A stretch of DNA of 64,000 bases from Streptomyces sp. Alt3 (lineage in GTDB: Bacteria; Actinomycetota; Actinomycetes; Streptomycetales; Streptomycetaceae). The stretch lies in assembly GCF_030719215.1 (NCBI RefSeq), contig NZ_CP120983.1, positions 8,184,001 through 8,248,000 on the forward strand, in the 5' to 3' direction. Shown piece after piece: positions 18,101 to 26,774 of the stretch; the stretch's first letter is position 1, and each line of letters begins with the position of its first letter. The notes beneath the pieces are model-generated. The model made no database searches and had not been told where the DNA came from. It saw only the letters and a list, made by a program, of their open reading frames with translations. A program made the position numbers and the translations under genes.

Positions 18101-21100
18101 CGACCCCCTCCAGCCGGGCGTTGAGGCCCGGCAGGTCCAGCCGTGGCGGCCTGTGGTTGTTCAGAGTCAGCATCACCTGGAAGAGCGGGTGACGGGAGAG
18201 GGCACGGGTGGGCCGGACAGCCTCTACCAGCCGTTCGAAGGGCAGTTCCTGGTGGGCGTAGGCAGCCAGGTCCACTTCCCTCGCCCGGGCCAGCAGCTCC
18301 GTGAAGTCCGGGTCGCCGCTGAGATCCGTACGCAGGGCGAGGGTGTTGACGAAGAAACCCACCAGAGGGTCGAGCGCCTCGTCGGTCCGCCCGGCCACCG
18401 GGGTGCCTATGGTGATGTCGGTCCCGGCGCCCATCCTGTGCAGCAGCGCCGCCAGTGCTGCGTGGAGCACCATGAAGGTGCTGGTGGCCGTCGACCTCGC
18501 GAGCCGCGACAGATCCTCCATGGTCTCCTCGGGCACCCGCACCGGGACCGTGCCGCCCGTCCCGCTCGGAGCGGCGGGGCGGGGGCGATCGGCCGGCAGC
18601 GTGGTCTCCTCCGGGGCTCCGGACAGACGGTCCCTCCAGAAGGCGAGCTGCCCCGATGCCGCCGAGGCGGGATCCTCGAAGCTGCCGAGCAGTTCCCGCT
18701 GCCACAGGGTGTAGTCCGCGTACTGGACGGGCAAGGGGCTCCAGCTGGGCGCCCGCCCGGCACACCGCGCCGCGTACGCGCCTGCCAGATCCTGCGCGAG
18801 AGGCCCCATGGACCAGCCATCGGCGGCGATGTGATGCACGGTCACCAGCAGGGTGTGCCGGTCCTCACCGACGCGGAACAGGACCGTCCGCATCGGTACG
18901 TCGCGCGTGAGGTCGAAGGGCGCGGCCGCGGCCTCGCGCAGCGCCTTTCCCAGTTCCGCCTCACCGACCGTCATGACCGGCAGTTCGGGCCGGGCATCGC
19001 CAGGTGTGAGGACATGCTGGCGGGGGTCCCCGCCTCCGGGCACGATCACGGTGCGCAGGCTCTCGTGGCGGCTCAGCACGTCGCCCAGTGCACGCTGCAG
19101 GGCAGGACGGTCGAGGCTGCCGCTGAGGCGCACTTCGAACGCCATGTGATAGGCGGCCGCTCCCGGGTCCAGCTGGTGCAGGAACCACAGACGCTGCTGG
19201 GCCGCGGACAGCGGCGGCTGCTCCGTGCGGGAGGTCCGACGCAGAGCGGGCCGCGCGGCGCCCGCCCCTTCCAGTCGCTCGGCGAGTGCGGCAGGGGTCG
19301 TGGACTCGAACAGGGCCCGCACCGGCAGTTCGACGCCGAACGCGGAGCGGATCCGGCCGATCAGCCTGGTGGCCAGCAGCGAATGGCCACCCAGCTCGAA
19401 GAAGTCGTCGTCACGCGCCACCTGCTCGTGTCCCAGACTCTCCGCGAAAAGAGCGCAGAGGATCTCCTCGGGAGCGGACCGCGGGGCTTGCCCCTCACCC
19501 TCGGCGCGCCCGGCCGTCGGCACGAAGGGCAGCGCAGGGAAGTCCACCTTCCCGTGCGCGGTCAGCGGGAGGGAGGGGACCGGAACGATGAGGGAAGGCA
19601 CCATGTGGGCCGGCAGCCGCTGCGCGACGAAGGCACGAATCTCCCGGGGCGAAGGCTCCCGGCGGCCGACGGGCACGATCCACCCGACGAGCTGCGCTTC
19701 CCCCGAGCTGGAGCCGGCGCGTACCGCCACCGCCGACTGCGCGACGTCGTCGTGGGTGTCGAGGGCTGCTGCGACCTCCCCGGTCTCGACCCGGAAACCG
19801 CGTACCTTGATCTGCCCGTCCGCACGGCCCGCGTACTCCAGCCGCCCCTCCACCCTGCGCACCAGGTCACCGGTGCGGTACATCCGTCCACCCGGCGCCC
19901 CGTACGGGTCGGGCAGGAAACGGTCGGCCGTCGCGGCCGAACGGTTCTCGTAACCTCGGGCGATGCCGGGACCGGACAGGTACAGCTCTCCCGTCACCCC
20001 GGGGGCGACCGGCCCCAGCCGCCCGTCCAGCACCCGGGCCCGGGCGCCGGCCACGGAGTGACCGAGGTGGGGTGGCACACCGGGCAGGACACGGCCCATC
20101 ACACTGTCCACGGTGGCCTCGGTGGGCCCGTACAGATTCCACACCGCGACGTCGGGCAGCGCCGCCAGATCCCGCCACAGCGGTGCGGGCACGGCTTCCC
20201 CTCCCAGTGCCAGCACCCTCGGCCGAGGCCGCCCGGGAGCGAACAGGCCGCAGGAACGGAGCTGTTCCACGAAAGAGGGCGTGGTTTCCACGACATCGAT
20301 CGCCCGGTCGTGCAGCACGGCGGTGAGCGCCTCGGGGTCCCGCCGCGTCGCGTCGTCCACGAGGTGCAGCTCATGTCCCGCAACCATCCACAGGAGCGGG
20401 TCGAAGGACGCGTCGAACGTCATCGCGGCCGTGAGCGCCACTCTCAGAGGCAGACCGTTGTTGTCCGCCTCTGCGGGGCCCATCAACTGCTGCCGGTGGT
20501 GAGCCAGGAGCGCGGCCAGCGAGCGGTGCTCCACGACAACGCCCTTCGGCAGCCCGGTGGACCCGGAGGTGTACAGCACGTACGCCGCGTCCCGGCCGCG
20601 CGGCGGCACGGGTACGGCTCCCTGGGAGGCACGCCACTGCTGGGTCCCATCCATCAGCAGGACGTCGACCGAGTCCGGCAGCGTCGCCCTGGTGTCGGCC
20701 GTCGCCAGCACCAGACGCGGGGCAGCGGTCTCCAGAATCAGTGTGGTGCGGGCCGCGGGCTGAGCCGGGTCCAGGGGCACGTACACCGCGCCCGCCCGAA
20801 GGACGCCGAGCGCCGCCACGACGGCGAGCGATGTGCGAGGTAGTGCGACCGCCACTCTGTCACCCCCACGGACCCCGGATTCCGTGAGCGTGGCGGCCAG
20901 ACGATCGGCCAGGAAGTGGAGTTCCCCGAAAGTGAGGCGTCCGTCGCAGGCCACGAGTGCCGTACGGTCCGGCTGGACGGCCGCCCGGGTGGCCAGGACG
21001 TCCAGCACCGACCAGTCCTCGTCAGCCGTCTCGGGCGACCCAGGCACGGCAGTGAGCGGCTGCTGAGCGCTGCGCGGCAGCTCGTCCAGGGCTGCGGCGC

Positions 21101-24100
21101 GCTGCGAAGGGGTCAGGAAATCGACGTCGGTGAAGGGACGATCCGGATCCGCGATCAGTGTGCCCAGAAGCCGGGTGAAGTGGTCGGCGAATCGTTCCGC
21201 CGTGGCAAGGTCGAAGAGGTCCTCGTCGAACTCCAGCTCACCCGTGATCCCACCGGGGCGACCCTGGGAGTCGTGTTGCTCGGACAGGTCCCAGCTGAGG
21301 TCGAACTTGGCGCCCGCCCGCCCCACGGATGCGTCGTGGCTGACTGTGAGGCCGTCGAGACGCGGGCGCGGCGCGGGCGTGTTGTTGAGGCTCAGCATCA
21401 CCTGGAACAGCGGATGCCGCGCGAGCGACCGTGGGGGCGCCAAGGCCTCGACGACACGCTCGAACGGGATGTCCTGGTGTGCGTAGGCGGCCAGGTCGGT
21501 GCGGGCCACCCGCTCCACCAGGGCACGGAAGCCTGGCGCACCTGATGTGTCGGCCCGCAGAACCAGCGTGTTGACGAAGAAGCCGACCAGATCGCTGAGC
21601 GCCTCGTCGGTCCGCCCCGCCACCGGGGTGCCGACGGCGACGTCCTCGCCCGTGCCCAGGCGTGACATGAGGGCGGCCAGCGCCGCGTGCAGCACCATGA
21701 AGGAACTGGCGCCGCAGGCTCCGGCCAGCTCCACCAGCGTCCGGTGGTCCTGCGCTCCGATGCGCACAGGGACGCATCCGCCGCGCCCGGAGGAACGGGA
21801 CGGGCGCGGCCGATCCGCCGGGAAGGACGACTCCTCCGGCAGTCCCGCCAGCGAGTGGGTCCAGTGGGCGAGCTGGCGGGCCGCCTGGCTGTGGGGCACG
21901 GCCGGGTCTCCGAGCAGGGCACGCTGCCACAGCGCGTAGTCGGCGTACTGCACCGGCAGGGCGTCCCATCCGGGTGGCCGCCTCGAGCGGCGCGCCGTGT
22001 AGGCGGCGGACAGGTCGCGCAACAGCGGTCCCATCGACCAGCCGTCGGCGGCGATATGGTGCAGCGTCACGATCAGGGTGTGCTCGTCGGCGCCGTGCGT
22101 GAACAACTGTGCTCGCAGCGGGATCTCGTGTTCCAGATCGAAGGGCGTACGGTCCGGTTCCACCGGCTCACCGGCATTCGTGGTGCGCAGGACGGGACCA
22201 GCGAGTCGGGCCGGGGGCAGGATTCGCTGGCACGGGCCCTCGGGCGTCTCGGCCACCAGCGTGCGGAGCGACTCGTGCCGTTCCACGAGATCGCACAGGG
22301 CTTGCTCCAGTGCGCCACGGTCCAACGCTCCGTGCAGGCGCAACGCCACCGGCAGATGGTACGAGGGACCCGCATCGCCCAGCTTCTCCAGCAGCCACAG
22401 ACGTTGCTGCCCGAACGAGAGCGGCAGTCGCTCCGGCCGCGGTCCGGCTGCCGTGACAGGGGTCCGTGCCGCTGCGGCGTCGCCCAGTGCCGTCACCAGG
22501 CCGGCAGGCGTGGGCGCGGCGAAGAGGGCGCTGATCGGTACTTCCACACCGAACTCGCCGCGGATCCGGCCGATCAGTTGCATGGCCAGCAACGAGTGCC
22601 CGCCCAGCGCGAAGAAGTTGTCGTCCCGGCCGGCTCGCGCTACTCCCAGGCATGCGGCGAAGACCGCGCACATGCGGGACTCCTGGGCGGTGCGCGGCAT
22701 GCCGCCGTCGGACGCGATGGGCAGGGCCTGGGGCAGTGCCGCTGTGTCGAGCTTCCCGTTGGGGGTCAGTGGCAGACGCTCCAGGGTCGCCCAGGCCGTC
22801 GGGACCAGCGGGCCGGGCAGCAGGGCCGCGACGGCGTCGCGCGCCTGCGCATGACCGGGCGCACCGGATCCGGTCACCAGGAACGCGGCCAGCCGCTCGG
22901 GACCGTCCTCCCCAGCGGTCAGGGCGACCGCGGCGTCCTGGACACCGGGTAGGGAACGCAGGGCCGCCTCGACCTCCTCGGTCTCGACCCGGACGCCGCG
23001 CACCTTGATCTGCCGGTCGCTGCGTCCCACGAACTCCAGCGAACCGTCCTGGTCCCACCGGGCGAGATCCCCGGTGCGGTACATCCGCCGGCCCGGGACG
23101 CCGAAAGGGTCTGGCATGAAGCGCTCTGCCGTGAGCCCCGGCCGGCCCGCATATCCGCGTGCCACGCCCTCGCCCGACAGGTACAGCTCGCCGACCACTC
23201 CTGTCGGCAGGGGGTGCAGCGAGGGGTCCAGCACATAGGCTCCGGCCCCCGTGACGGGGCGCCCGATCACAGAGGAGGCGCCGGTGACCCGGGCGGTCAC
23301 GGCGTCGACAGTGGTCTCGGTGGGGCCGTAGAAATTGAAGACCAGCAGGTGGGGGTCGGCAGCCAGTTCGTCCCAGAGCCCGTCGTCGACGGGCTCGCCG
23401 CCCAGCGCGATGACGCGAGGCCGGTGACGGTCCGAGATGAGCAGGCCGGCTGACAGCATCTGTTTCAGGTAGCTGGGTGTCGTCTCGATCGCGTCGATGC
23501 GGCAGTCGACGAGGTATCGCACCAGGGCCTGTGGGTCCCGGCGTACGTCGTCCGTGACGATGTGCAGTTCGTGTCCGGCGACCATCCAGAGAACCGGGTC
23601 CCAAGAGGCGTCGAACGAGGTCGCGGCGCTGAGGGCCACTCGCAGCTGCCGGCCGAGAGCCGTCTCGGCGAGCGCGTGGGAATCCTGCCGATGGTGCCCC
23701 AGGAGGTTGCTCAGGGAACGGTGCTCCACGACGACACCCTTGGGCGTACCGGTGGACCCGGAGGTGTAGATGACGTACGCGGCATCCTGCGGTCCGGGAC
23801 CTGCCGGCTGTCCGCTCGCACCTGTCGGCGCCGTCGACGCGGGGTCGACGCGCGGGACGGACCCCTGGGGGTCGATCGCGCGGGCGGACGACACGGTTGC
23901 CACCAGGGCGACGGGCAGGGAGTCCTCCATCATGAAGGCGAGCCGGTCCGCCGGGTAGGACGGATCCAGTGGCAGGTACGCCGCCCCTGTGCGCATCACC
24001 GCGAGCATGGCTACCACCAGGTCCGTGGAGCGGGGCACTCCCACCGCGACACGGGTACCGCGGCGGGCGCCGTTCGCGGCGAGAGCGCCTGCGAGCCTGT

Positions 24101-25601
24101 CCACCCGGCAGTTGAGCTCCTCGAAGGTGAGCGTCGTGCCGTCGCAGACGACGGCGGTCCGACGGGGAGTGCTCCGAGACTGCTGGGCGAACTGTTCGGG
24201 CAGTGGGACCGACGACTCGTCACTTCCGGACGGCGAGGCCGCGCCGAGGCCGAGGGCCCGCATCCGTTCGTCCTCGCCGAGCGGGCTCACGGACCCGACG
24301 GTCTGTGCCGGGTCCTCCACGAACGCGTCGAGGACCCGGCACAGACGCTCATGCGGGCCCACGAGATCCTGTTCTCGGTAGCGCCTCGCGTTGCCCAGCA
24401 GGTCGACGTGCATGCCGCCGTCGCCGAAGGAGGCGTGGACGGCCACGGCCAGGTCCTCGACGGGGCCGATCGACAGGTTGTGCAGCGTCGCCGGATGGGG
24501 GCCGAAGCGCAGGGAGTCGTCGAAGGCGAGGATGTTGACGGACGGTCCTGTCAGTGGCGTCCTCGTCCCGGTGAGGCCCAGCTGGTGGCGTAGCGCTTCG
24601 GCCGGTCTGCGCTGGTGCCGGAGTACCGAACGGGCTTCGCCGGACACCCGCTGCGCGAGGTCGGCCACCCGGTCGGCGGGAGAGACGGCCAGCCGCATGG
24701 GCAGGATCGAGCTGAGCATGGCGGGGGTCGAGCGGGCGGCCGGGGTGCGCCGTCCGGTGACGGGCAGTCCGAGGACGACTTCGCTGAGCCCCTTCTCGCG
24801 GTGCAGACAGACCGCCAGGGCTGCCATGAGGAAGGTCGGCCAGCCGGTGCCGGCCTTCCGCGCGGCCGCCTTCAGCCCGGCCGTCTCCGCGGCGGTGTAC
24901 TCACGTCGCACCGACACCGCCCCGTACCTCGGGGCCGCGCAAGGCTGCCCCGGAGGTTCGGGTGAGCGGGCGCCGACCAGATGATCGGCCCAGAACCGCT
25001 CGTCCCGCTTGCCCGGCTCGGACGCGGCGTAGTCGTCCTCCTCCTTGATGAGAGCGGCCAAGGAGCCCGCAGGTCGCAGCTCGGGGACGGCACCGGATCC
25101 GAGGGTGAGCGCGGTGTAGACCTCGGCGATACGCGACAGTGCGAGGGCCGCCGCGTAACCGTCCAGCGCCAGGTGGTGAACCTGCTGGTGGAAGAGGTGA
25201 TGCGTGGGGGAGATCCGGTAGAGGGCCATGCGGACCAGTGGCCCCGACGAGAGCTCCGCACGCTCTGTCAGACACTGTTCCATCCGCCTGAGGGCCTCCC
25301 CGCGCGGGTCGACCGCGTGGGAAAGGTCGATCAATGGCACGGTGATGGATACGGCTTCTCGCACACGCTGGAACGGAATCCCGTCGTGTTCACCGAAGGT
25401 GCTGCGAAGAGCCTCCATCTCGTCCGCTGTGTGGCTGACAGCACGGCGTAGTATCTCCGGTTCTATTCGGCCCCGGATCTCCGCGTACTCCGCGATGTTG
25501 TACGACGGGTCCGCCGGATCCAGCCGCTGAGCGAACCAGATACCTCGCTGAGCGGCAGTCAGGCGCTGTGTGCCTGACGGAGTGCGCGGTGCGTCGGTCA
25601 C
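15147..25601 (-). CDS. Trimodular nonribosomal peptide synthetase C-A-T-C-A-T-C-A-T-TE
   Basis: This 3484-residue assembly-line enzyme starts at GTG 25601, six bases after GAGGTG. Condensation domains have intact HHxxxDG motifs: HHLALDG near residue 143, HHIAADG near 1180 and near 2255. Adenylation A3 motifs (TSGSTG) lie near 612, 1677 and 2747; carrier serines (GGHSLLA) near 1000, 2072 and 3166. The thioesterase nucleophile GWSFGG is near 3295, with Asp in TILDAFP and His in ENHDVACAH. Reading the pocket against GrsA gives D-A-D-E-I-L-F-V-D, D-A-D-E-L-L-L-V-D and D-A-D-E-V-L-F-V-D, so all three modules probably load the same residue; several acids (D239, E278, D331) suggest a basic side chain. 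No epimerase domain is present. An N-terminal C domain implies an acyl or aminoacyl starter supplied in trans. MbtH and an ABC exporter follow. Confidence 0.96.
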   Translation of the reverse strand: MTDAPRTPSGTQRLTAAQRGIWFAQRLDPADPSYNIAEYAEIRGRIEPEILRRAVSHTADEMEALRSTFGEHDGIPFQRVREAVSITVPLIDLSHAVDPRGEALRRMEQCLTERAELSSGPLVRMALYRISPTHHLFHQQVHHLALDGYAAALALSRIAEVYTALTLGSGAVPELRPAGSLAALIKEEDDYAASEPGKRDERFWADHLVGARSPEPPGQPCAAPRYGAVSVRREYTAAETAGLKAAARKAGTGWPTFLMAALAVCLHREKGLSEVVLGLPVTGRRTPAARSTPAMLSSILPMRLAVSPADRVADLAQRVSGEARSVLRHQRRPAEALRHQLGLTGTRTPLTGPSVNILAFDDSLRFGPHPATLHNLSIGPVEDLAVAVHASFGDGGMHVDLLGNARRYREQDLVGPHERLCRVLDAFVEDPAQTVGSVSPLGEDERMRALGLGAASPSGSDESSVPLPEQFAQQSRSTPRRTAVVCDGTTLTFEELNCRVDRLAGALAANGARRGTRVAVGVPRSTDLVVAMLAVMRTGAAYLPLDPSYPADRLAFMMEDSLPVALVATVSSARAIDPQGSVPRVDPASTAPTGASGQPAGPGPQDAAYVIYTSGSTGTPKGVVVEHRSLSNLLGHHRQDSHALAETALGRQLRVALSAATSFDASWDPVLWMVAGHELHIVTDDVRRDPQALVRYLVDCRIDAIETTPSYLKQMLSAGLLISDRHRPRVIALGGEPVDDGLWDELAADPHLLVFNFYGPTETTVDAVTARVTGASSVIGRPVTGAGAYVLDPSLHPLPTGVVGELYLSGEGVARGYAGRPGLTAERFMPDPFGVPGRRMYRTGDLARWDQDGSLEFVGRSDRQIKVRGVRVETEEVEAALRSLPGVQDAAVALTAGEDGPERLAAFLVTGSGAPGHAQARDAVAALLPGPLVPTAWATLERLPLTPNGKLDTAALPQALPIASDGGMPRTAQESRMCAVFAACLGVARAGRDDNFFALGGHSLLAMQLIGRIRGEFGVEVPISALFAAPTPAGLVTALGDAAAARTPVTAAGPRPERLPLSFGQQRLWLLEKLGDAGPSYHLPVALRLHGALDRGALEQALCDLVERHESLRTLVAETPEGPCQRILPPARLAGPVLRTTNAGEPVEPDRTPFDLEHEIPLRAQLFTHGADEHTLIVTLHHIAADGWSMGPLLRDLSAAYTARRSRRPPGWDALPVQYADYALWQRALLGDPAVPHSQAARQLAHWTHSLAGLPEESSFPADRPRPSRSSGRGGCVPVRIGAQDHRTLVELAGACGASSFMVLHAALAALMSRLGTGEDVAVGTPVAGRTDEALSDLVGFFVNTLVLRADTSGAPGFRALVERVARTDLAAYAHQDIPFERVVEALAPPRSLARHPLFQVMLSLNNTPAPRPRLDGLTVSHDASVGRAGAKFDLSWDLSEQHDSQGRPGGITGELEFDEDLFDLATAERFADHFTRLLGTLIADPDRPFTDVDFLTPSQRAAALDELPRSAQQPLTAVPGSPETADEDWSVLDVLATRAAVQPDRTALVACDGRLTFGELHFLADRLAATLTESGVRGGDRVAVALPRTSLAVVAALGVLRAGAVYVPLDPAQPAARTTLILETAAPRLVLATADTRATLPDSVDVLLMDGTQQWRASQGAVPVPPRGRDAAYVLYTSGSTGLPKGVVVEHRSLAALLAHHRQQLMGPAEADNNGLPLRVALTAAMTFDASFDPLLWMVAGHELHLVDDATRRDPEALTAVLHDRAIDVVETTPSFVEQLRSCGLFAPGRPRPRVLALGGEAVPAPLWRDLAALPDVAVWNLYGPTEATVDSVMGRVLPGVPPHLGHSVAGARARVLDGRLGPVAPGVTGELYLSGPGIARGYENRSAATADRFLPDPYGAPGGRMYRTGDLVRRVEGRLEYAGRADGQIKVRGFRVETGEVAAALDTHDDVAQSAVAVRAGSSSGEAQLVGWIVPVGRREPSPREIRAFVAQRLPAHMVPSLIVPVPSLPLTAHGKVDFPALPFVPTAGRAEGEGQAPRSAPEEILCALFAESLGHEQVARDDDFFELGGHSLLATRLIGRIRSAFGVELPVRALFESTTPAALAERLEGAGAARPALRRTSRTEQPPLSAAQQRLWFLHQLDPGAAAYHMAFEVRLSGSLDRPALQRALGDVLSRHESLRTVIVPGGGDPRQHVLTPGDARPELPVMTVGEAELGKALREAAAAPFDLTRDVPMRTVLFRVGEDRHTLLVTVHHIAADGWSMGPLAQDLAGAYAARCAGRAPSWSPLPVQYADYTLWQRELLGSFEDPASAASGQLAFWRDRLSGAPEETTLPADRPRPAAPSGTGGTVPVRVPEETMEDLSRLARSTATSTFMVLHAALAALLHRMGAGTDITIGTPVAGRTDEALDPLVGFFVNTLALRTDLSGDPDFTELLARAREVDLAAYAHQELPFERLVEAVRPTRALSRHPLFQVMLTLNNHRPPRLDLPGLNARLEGVDTGGAKFDLSFSFTERAGARSDGTRLDGTLEFSRDLFDTETAVRIADRFALLLAHAVRDPATVIGDLPLISHEEQRRLLAVGTSRRASGCEPAPPLTVLERFAATVAAARSGDIAVTAADGSLSFSALDARSDRIAALLGQAGTGPGDLVAVLLPRSTDSIAALLGVLKAGAVYVPVDDSLPQGRIDAVLADAHPYAVLTAEATHTRAAGGWRRLNLDSPDSVGVASARSHSPEQVQPGLAEPAYLLHTSGSTGRPKGVLVGHGSLARLLEHHRRHLFGPAVRVARRSRLNVALTTALSFDAAWDPVLWMLDGHRLHVLDDLTRRDPEALVAAVRVQGLDVLESTPTHVQQLLDTGLFAEAGRSPCVVVLGGEAVPAALWGDLRARPGLSAWNFYGPTEATVDTLAADLRATTRPALGTPVDGTTVRLLDDRLRPVPVGVTGDLYLAGESLALGYHGQPTVTAGRFVPDPYGPAGARMYRTGDRAVRTAEDALEFSGRDDGQVKVRGFRVEPDGIAAVLAEHTDAAQVAVVAHGGGSAGSRLAAYVVLAEQNGAGAVDDSTDTAAPTGTPPSDAARLDGVREHAAARLPAYMVPSGWAAVGRIPLTPNGKLDRAALPDPSPHMSSTGTGRSPRNPREDVLSTMFAEVLERDQVLIDDDFFALGGHSLLAAGLIGRIRDALGVDVSIRSLFEAPTVATLAERIGAGVQDNPLATLLPLRTSGGLPPLFCVHPAGGLAWSYAGLLPHLGIDRPVYGLQTPNLDGTEPFPDSIEAMAALYAAELRTVQPRGPYHLFGWSFGGNVVQEIAVQLQEAGEEVALLTILDAFPLAPLDDLDNASRDTVFRALLSNMGVGQEALDGDGPVEAAAVRDQFVAGGSPLGALEPATIDAMVDNFAGQARLMRQYTPRVFHGPVLFFTATEGRPKDAFDLSLWGPYIDGPMENHDVACAHAQMMQPAARQQIGTTVSAVLDTGHGSETHTTQGDPS

Positions 25602-26098
25602 GAATTTCACCTCGGTGGGGGGAGACCTGCGGCGGCGCGTGCCGATGTGGGCCTGTGCCGCAGGGGAAAACGGAAAGGGCTGGGACGGTTGGCGGGCACC
25701 GCCGGTCCCGAAAGGCGCACTGCGCGCCTCAGGCACAAGGTGGGGGAGCAGCCAACGGCACAGGGCAACGGCTCGGCAGAGACGGAAGACGGCAGCATCG
25801 CGATCGCGAAGCCTTTCCCCCTGCAGCCCGTTGCATGCCCACAGCCTCTGAGACCTCGATGTCGCCCGGAATTCGCCTCACATCAGTCGTTCGGAGACAC
25901 TTCAGCCCCGGATTGCCCGTGTGATGCACGTCACTTGACTGCGGTGAGCTCTTTTGCACTTCGCTGGCGCGTACAAGCCAACCCTGGGGCGGTTTGCGTC
26001 ATGCACCAATCCGGAGGAGGGTCCGCACCGAACGAGTCATGTCCGGGCTTCCGTTCGAGACGCTGTGGACCATGCCTCAAAGAGATCTGGAGCACCCC
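25602..26098. promoter_or_regulatory. Divergent intergenic region between the NRPS operon and a small secreted peptide
   Basis: About 500 bases with no gene of their own. The NRPS reads left and the peptide gene reads right, so promoters for both must lie here. I see no clear -35/-10 pair or palindrome that I would defend. Confidence 0.5.
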
Positions 26099-26410
26099 AT
26101 GAAGATGCCTGTCTCTGCCCTGCGTTGGCAGCTCGCGGGAACCCTCGTCTCAACCGTGCTGCTGGTGTCCGCCCCCACGGCATCAGCCGTCACCGCCTCG
26201 ACCCGGGAGGCCCCCGGCCAGGCGCAGACCGCTCGCGACTCAGGGATCGCCACCGAGGCGCTTTCCTCCTACCGGGGAGTACAAGGCGGAAATCTCTGCC
26301 TGCTCGCCCGATGCGCGGTGGGCGGATCCGGGGCGAGTGGCGGTACGGGCCCGAGCAACACCCAGGGGTTCAACCTCTGCCTGCTCGCGCTGTGCAACGT
26401 GCGTCCCTGA
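26099..26410 (+). CDS. Small secreted peptide with two NLCLLAxC repeats
   Basis: This 103-residue protein starts at ATG 26099, seven bases after GGAG. A Sec signal peptide (MKMPVSALRWQLAGTL…) ends in ASA-VTAS near residue 34. The mature part is Gln/Ala/Ser-rich and then has two near copies of one motif, GGNLCLLARCAVGG and GFNLCLLALCNVRP, separated by a Gly/Ser linker; the second copy is at the very C-terminus. Each copy has a Cys-x4-Cys pair that could form a disulfide or be modified. I know no named family. Its position facing the NRPS operon may be chance. A secreted structural or signalling peptide, or a two-core ribosomal peptide precursor, are both possible; no maturation enzyme lies beside it. 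Confidence 0.75.
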   Translation: MKMPVSALRWQLAGTLVSTVLLVSAPTASAVTASTREAPGQAQTARDSGIATEALSSYRGVQGGNLCLLARCAVGGSGASGGTGPSNTQGFNLCLLALCNVRP

Positions 26411-26774
26411 CCTCGTTCCGGCTTGTACGCGGTTGGGTGGGACAGGCCGCGAACTGGACGGCACAGCATCGAGGAGGTGGAACCCGCGGCCGGCCGTCGC
26501 GAACGGGCGTGCCATCCGAATCAGTGGGCTGGGAATCCTGCTGTCCGCGCGGGAAGGCCGGGGCGCGAAGGCCGTGCAGGTGAACGTGCACCGTTCCGGG
26601 TTCGGCAGAGACTCGATTCCGTGAAAGGACTGCGCCCTTCCGGGTGATCGGCTCCGGGCAGCGGCCGGGGGCGACCATGGAGGAGTCCGCGCAGATCAAG
26701 GCCATGAATGCGGTCTTGCGGCCTGGGAGGGCAAGGCCCCCCGGCCTTGTTGACGGAGCTCGGCCGCCACCGGG
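26411..26774. other. Intergenic, nothing recognised
   Basis: Lies between the 3' ends of the secreted peptide gene and the convergent ion-channel gene. No gene, RNA or clear terminator was recognised. Confidence 0.4.

Noticed and set aside
16654..18765. Minus-strand alternative frames inside the NRPS
   Set aside because: They lie fully within the synthetase in another frame and have the composition of out-of-frame high-GC DNA.
15867..20843. Long plus-strand open frames (over 500 and 1100 residues) opposite the NRPS
   Set aside because: High-GC shadows of the NRPS coding strand, with repetitive low-complexity translation and no family match.
15147..25601. Assigning the synthetase to a catechol siderophore such as griseobactin
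   Set aside because: The first C domain resembles DhbF/EntF types, but no dihydroxybenzoate genes, iron-box-like site or siderophore uptake gene is in the window.
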